The position numbers and the translations under genes are program-made. The notes below the pieces were generated by a model. The model had not been told where the DNA came from. It made no database searches and saw only the letters and a list, made by a program, of their open reading frames with translations. A stretch of 64,000 nucleotides of DNA from Amycolatopsis sp. 2-15 (GTDB lineage Bacteria; Actinomycetota; Actinomycetes; Mycobacteriales; Pseudonocardiaceae), in assembly GCF_030285625.1 (NCBI RefSeq), contig NZ_CP127294.1, positions 4,164,001 to 4,228,000 on the forward strand. Reading direction: 5' to 3'. Of the stretch, positions 60,611 to 64,000 are shown piece by piece (the stretch's first letter is position 1; each line of letters begins with the position of its first letter).

Positions 60611-61440
60611 TCAGAGCGTCGTGGCGAACGTTTTCGCGAACGTGTGCACATCCCCAGGCCAGCGCGCCGACACGTAGTTGCCGTCCTCGACGCCGAACGT
60701 CGGCCGCGCGTCGTTCGCCGAGTCGCGGGCGCGGCCACTCGCCTGGACCCGGTCGGTCGTGTCGCGGAAGTCCTCCGGGCGCGCGAGGGCGCGGGTGACC
60801 TCCTGCTGCACCGACATGTACCCCGCAGTCTGCCCGGGCTCCTCGCGGTAGGTGCGGTAGTAGTCCGGGTCCCAGAACCGGGTCCGGCGCGCGACCTGCC
60901 AGGCGGTGCGTTCCAGCTGCCAGGTCAGGGCCGTCGTCGTGCGGCCTTGCAGGACGGAGCAGCCGGTGTCCGGGTCGATGCTGCGGGCGGCGAGCAGGAC
61001 GCCGTGGCAGATGGCGCCGACCGGGAGGTCGCGCCGGAACGCGGAGACGACCACGTCCTGCAGCAACGGGCTTTCGAGATAGGAACGCATCCCGCGGGCC
61101 CGGTGCCCGCCCGGGAGCAGGAGGCCGTCGAAGTCGTCGAGCTTGATGTCGGCCCAGAGGATCGGGGTGCGCCACGCCGGATCCGCGAGCAACACGCGGT
61201 GTGCCGCACGCGCGGCCGAGTCGGCTCGCAGCACGCGGCCGACGGCGGTGAGCCGCCACAGGCCCGGCACCCGGCTCCACAGGTCGAGGCCCTCGCCGGT
61301 GACCATCAGCTCGTCGCAGTTCGCCTGCGCGCCCTCGGGAGTCGCGAAGACCACGTCGTGGCCGGCCGGCATCGCCCGGCTCACGGCCACTCGGACGGGT
61401 CCGAGTCGCGGGCCGGGACGGGGATCAGCACTGTCGCCAA
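60611..61440 (-). pseudogene. DJ-1/PfpI-family protein with one frameshift
   Basis: From TTG 61440 (AGGAGG 5 bases upstream) the protein starts LATVLIPVPARDSDPSE, then must change frame at about 61388 to continue VAVSRAMPAGHDVVFATPEG. The nucleophile elbow PVGAICHGVLLAARS has the conserved Cys, and LLLPGGHRARGMRSYLESPL the Glu/Gly loop region. A single missing G explains the break. Without it this would be a type 1 glutamine amidotransferase-like chaperone or deglycase of about 275 residues. Confidence 0.7.
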
Positions 61441-61508
61441 GTCATCCTCCTGGAGCTCAGTCGGAAGGATGCCAGCTCACGATCTTCACGGCGAAACGCG
61501 CTACCGGA

Positions 61509-61748
61509 TCAGTCGACCTGCGCCGAGCTGACGAACCAGGAGCCCGACTCGGCATCGATGAGCTCGTCGACCCAAGGTTGCACGATGGCGGCGATTGCCG
61601 CCGTCATCGGCCACTCGTTCATGATCCAGCCTTCGGGCGTCATGTCGACCTGCCCGCGCAATGGCTCGGCGACCTCCGCCGGCAGGGTCCACTCCCGTTC
61701 GAGGAACTCGTCCGCACCGAACTTCTCGACCATGTTGACCACAAGCAT
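61509..61748 (-). CDS. Small acidic hypothetical protein coupled to the VanW gene
   Basis: 79 residues starting MLVVNMVEKFGADEFLEREW and ending DELIDAESGSWFVSSAQVD. Its ATG overlaps the VanW-gene stop (TGATG), so it is translationally coupled. Acidic, with no signal or membrane segment. Similar small proteins may be longer at the N-terminus. Family not recognised. Confidence 0.5.
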   Translation of the reverse strand: MLVVNMVEKFGADEFLEREWTLPAEVAEPLRGQVDMTPEGWIMNEWPMTAAIAAIVQPWVDELIDAESGSWFVSSAQVD

Positions 61749-63511
61749 CAGGCCCCGCAGGTGATCTTCGGCTGCGGGTTGTACCGCACCGTCCGCGTGT
61801 GGCGCGAGACTTCCTGCCCCGTGGCGGCGTCCTTCAGCACCCGGGTGTCCGTGGTCGTGAACCCGGGTGCCCCATTGGAAGCGTGGCAGTTCTCGGCCGG
61901 ACCCGGCTTCGTCGGCTGAGGCGTCGGATTGGTCCGTTCCCCGGGAATCGACTCCACCGAGTACCGCTTCGTCCCCCACAGCTTCACCGTCAACGACGAA
62001 GGCGACCAAATCGTCTGAATGGCGATCCCCGTCGACGAATCATTCGTGAACTTCAGGTCGATCACACTGGACCCGCTGGGGTTCTGGAAAACCGTCGCCT
62101 CGCGCGCCGCCGGATAGCGGCTGATGTAGTAACTGTGCTCCTTGTGCCCCGCGTCCTTCATTCCCGCGAAGTACGCCGCGTTGTACAGGGTCGTCGCGAA
62201 CTGCGAGATGCCACCGCCGACTTCGCGGGCCGGCGCGCCGTTTTCGATGACGCCGGCCTCGACGTAACCCTGGGGTTTGCCGCGCGGGCCGGTGAAACCG
62301 TTGAGGCTGAAGGTCTCGCCCGGTTTCACGATGGCGCCGTTCACCTTCTGCGCGACGACGCGGATGTTGACGCCCGAGTCGGGAGCGAAGCCGCCGGTGG
62401 TGAACTCGCCGACGACCTCCTTCACGCCCAGCGCGTTGGCCTGCTCGGTCGTCACCTTGGCCGGGCTGTTCTTGTACACGGCCTTCAGCGAACGACCGTC
62501 GGCACGCTTCAGCACGTCCGGCAGCGGCTTCAGGCTCGGCTCCCAATCGACGGACTTCCCGTCCGCCGAAGGCTCGACAGCCGGCTTCCCGCCGCTGAAC
62601 CCGACGGTCGCCTCCTTGCCCTCCTTCTCGGTGGACTTCAGCTGCGGGCCGGCGACAGCGACGAGTTTCTTCTGGTCCACCACCGGCGCGAGCCCGCCGC
62701 CGTCGGCCGGCGCGAAAGTCAACGCCGCGGCGATGTCACGGGGCTCCAGCACGGCCGAGGCGCCCTCGCCGTCGAGGGTTACGGGCGAAGCCACCGCGGG
62801 CCGAGCGAACTGCTCCAACGCCGCCTGTACCCCGGCCGCGGTGGTCCGCACCGGCGCCGGCACCACCGGCAAAGCCAGCTCCGACCCCGTCGCCCACTGG
62901 CTCAGCACGGCCGCCTTCGCGGCGGCGACATCGAGCTTCTGCCCCGGCTGCGGCGCCACGGCGACCGGAGTGGTGCCGTCGAACCGCACCGTGCCCTCCA
63001 CCGCGGCACGATCCACCCGCCCGCGCAGGTCCTCCAGCGCCGGGTCCAGCCGGTCGCCCTCGGCATGTGAGACGACGCCGATCTCGTGCGTCGAGAAGAA
63101 CGACGCCAGCCGCGTGAACGGGTTCAGCGGCTGGTCACCGGCCTGGTCCAGCGTCGCGGACCAGTCGAGGCGCAGGCCGGCGAGCGTCGGGGACAAGGTG
63201 GTCCGAGCCGCGCCCGCGGTCACCGTCAGCGGCTGCGTCAGCCGCGGCTCGATGAGACCCCGCAGCTCCCGCTCGGCCACCGGCCGGTCGAGGCCGCCGA
63301 CGTCGACGCCCGCCACCGTGGTCCCGCGCGGCACACTGCCCTGGCTGGTGAGCAGGTCGATCAGGTACACGACCAGCAGCGCGGCGGACACGCCGCCGGA
63401 GATCCACAGGGTTCTGCGCAGGCGAGGGCGCGTTTCGGGCTCGGTGGGGACCGCCGGCAGCACGACCGTCTGCTCGTCCTCGGACTCCGGCCAGCGCGGT
63501 TCGTACGGCAC
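61748..63511 (-). CDS. VanW-family peptidoglycan-associated protein
   Basis: 587 residues. An acidic cytoplasmic start, one transmembrane segment near residues 35-55 (TLWISGGVSAALLVVYLIDL), two repeated extracytoplasmic YoaR/peptidoglycan-binding-4-like domains, then the VanW domain. The last shows NIRVVAQKVNGAIVKPGETF, SLNGFTGPRG, REVGGGISQFATTLYNAAYF and SYYISRYPAAREATV. Probably located on the outer face of the membrane and involved in cell-wall assembly; the exact role of VanW proteins is unresolved. Confidence 0.88.
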   Translation of the reverse strand: MPYEPRWPESEDEQTVVLPAVPTEPETRPRLRRTLWISGGVSAALLVVYLIDLLTSQGSVPRGTTVAGVDVGGLDRPVAERELRGLIEPRLTQPLTVTAGAARTTLSPTLAGLRLDWSATLDQAGDQPLNPFTRLASFFSTHEIGVVSHAEGDRLDPALEDLRGRVDRAAVEGTVRFDGTTPVAVAPQPGQKLDVAAAKAAVLSQWATGSELALPVVPAPVRTTAAGVQAALEQFARPAVASPVTLDGEGASAVLEPRDIAAALTFAPADGGGLAPVVDQKKLVAVAGPQLKSTEKEGKEATVGFSGGKPAVEPSADGKSVDWEPSLKPLPDVLKRADGRSLKAVYKNSPAKVTTEQANALGVKEVVGEFTTGGFAPDSGVNIRVVAQKVNGAIVKPGETFSLNGFTGPRGKPQGYVEAGVIENGAPAREVGGGISQFATTLYNAAYFAGMKDAGHKEHSYYISRYPAAREATVFQNPSGSSVIDLKFTNDSSTGIAIQTIWSPSSLTVKLWGTKRYSVESIPGERTNPTPQPTKPGPAENCHASNGAPGFTTTDTRVLKDAATGQEVSRHTRTVRYNPQPKITCGA

Positions 63512-63601
63512 CTGTTCGACCCTCCGTTTGCTGCGTCCCGCGCCACAGCGTACGGCCTGAGCCGGACATGCCGGACTAGTGCCCCTTGCGGAACAAACCG
63601 G

Positions 63602-64000
63602 TCAACGGGCGTCGGGTTCCGGATTGACGCCGGCGCGCGCGAGGAAGTCGAAGTCGCAGCCCTCGTCGGCCTGGGTGATGTGCTCGGCGTACAGGGCACC
63701 GTAACCGCGTTCGAAGCGCGGCGCAGGCTCGAGCCAGCCGGCCCGCCGGCGCGCCAGCTCGTCGTCGGGCACCTCCAGCCGCAACGCGCGGGCGGGCACG
63801 TCGAGCGTGATCAGGTCGCCGTCGCGGACGAGGGCGAGCGGGCCGCCGACGTGCGATTCGGGGGCGACATGCAGCACACAGGCGCCGTACGAAGTGCCGC
63901 TCATGCGCGCGTCGGAGATGCGCACCATGTCCCGCACGCCCTGCGCGAGCAGGTGGTCGGGGATCGGCAGCATGCCGTACTCGGGCATGCCCGGGCCGCC
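63602..64000 (-). CDS. IlvD/Edd-family dehydratase, C-terminal part (runs off the window)
   Basis: The frame enters from the window edge as GGPGMPEYGMLPIPDHLLAQ, then VRISDARMSGTSYGACVLHV and APESHVGGPLALVRDGDLIT. These are the C-terminal swivelling-domain motifs of [Fe-S] dihydroxyacid/sugar-acid dehydratases. PAPRFERGYGALYAEHITQA and CDFDFLA at the end resemble the sugar-acid (arabonate-like) branch more than IlvD, but the N-terminus is needed to decide. Confidence 0.82.
   Translation of the reverse strand, partial: GGPGMPEYGMLPIPDHLLAQGVRDMVRISDARMSGTSYGACVLHVAPESHVGGPLALVRDGDLITLDVPARALRLEVPDDELARRRAGWLEPAPRFERGYGALYAEHITQADEGCDFDFLARAGVNPEPDAR

Noticed and set aside
1..64000. CRISPR array, rRNA or tRNA genes
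   Set aside because: I saw no regularly spaced direct repeats and no tRNA-like cloverleaf or rRNA sequence on either strand. The island uses a protein-coding gene, not a tRNA, as its attachment site.

Overview
The window is high-GC actinobacterial DNA. GTG starts, translational coupling through ATGA overlaps, a DUF3558-type lipoprotein, a WXG100-type protein and IS481/IS701/IS110 elements all fit a member of the Pseudonocardiaceae such as Amycolatopsis. That name is an inference, since there is no rRNA marker here.

The main feature is a genomic island of about 54.6 kb. A dienelactone hydrolase gene is cut in two. Its 3' part lies at 625-831 and its 5' part at 55461-55958, both on the minus strand. 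Joining them across a GA dinucleotide (832-833 and 55461-55462) gives an uninterrupted 234-residue protein. The island side of each junction carries the same roughly 23-bp arm in inverted orientation, which is the layout of a large-serine-integrase attP. A frameshifted large serine integrase (53855-55425) starts 36 bp from the right junction. Outside the island the chromosome looks ordinary: a metallo-beta-lactamase-fold hydrolase on the left; on the right trpB2, an ABC exporter, a DUF4304-like protein, a frameshifted DJ-1/PfpI gene, a VanW protein and the end of an IlvD/Edd dehydratase.

Within the island, 0.8-31 kb is a mosaic of intact small genes and debris: relics of recombinases, DNA ligase and LigD polymerase, RibB, CGNR, ISL3, SDR and DnaE2. 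It also holds one intact IS481 element, a WXG100-type protein locus, an 871-bp inversion that splits an isochorismatase-family gene and a FUSC-family gene, a TetR/carboxylesterase pair with twin operators, and a tyrosine-recombinase/HTH/zinc-ribbon operon.

The best-preserved part is an aromatic catabolic cluster at 31.6-44.3 kb. It encodes Rieske oxygenase alpha and beta subunits, a thioredoxin-reductase-like ferredoxin reductase, a 7Fe-type ferredoxin, a LigB-type extradiol dioxygenase, an ACMSD-like decarboxylase, an alpha/beta hydrolase, two aldehyde dehydrogenases, 4-oxalocrotonate tautomerase and decarboxylase, two further hydratase-family enzymes and an IclR regulator. Together they suggest oxygenation of a carboxylated aromatic, meta-cleavage, decarboxylation, and processing to 2-hydroxypentadienoate and beyond. 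No cis-diol dehydrogenase, aldolase or acylating aldehyde dehydrogenase is present.

From 47.5 to 52.2 kb, three insertion sequences (IS701, IS5/IS427-like, IS481) stand end to end, separated only by CTAG tetranucleotides. The IS481 element is itself interrupted by an IS110 element. The left end of that IS110 carries a candidate bridge RNA in which all four guide segments can be matched to its own donor ends and to the site it occupies.
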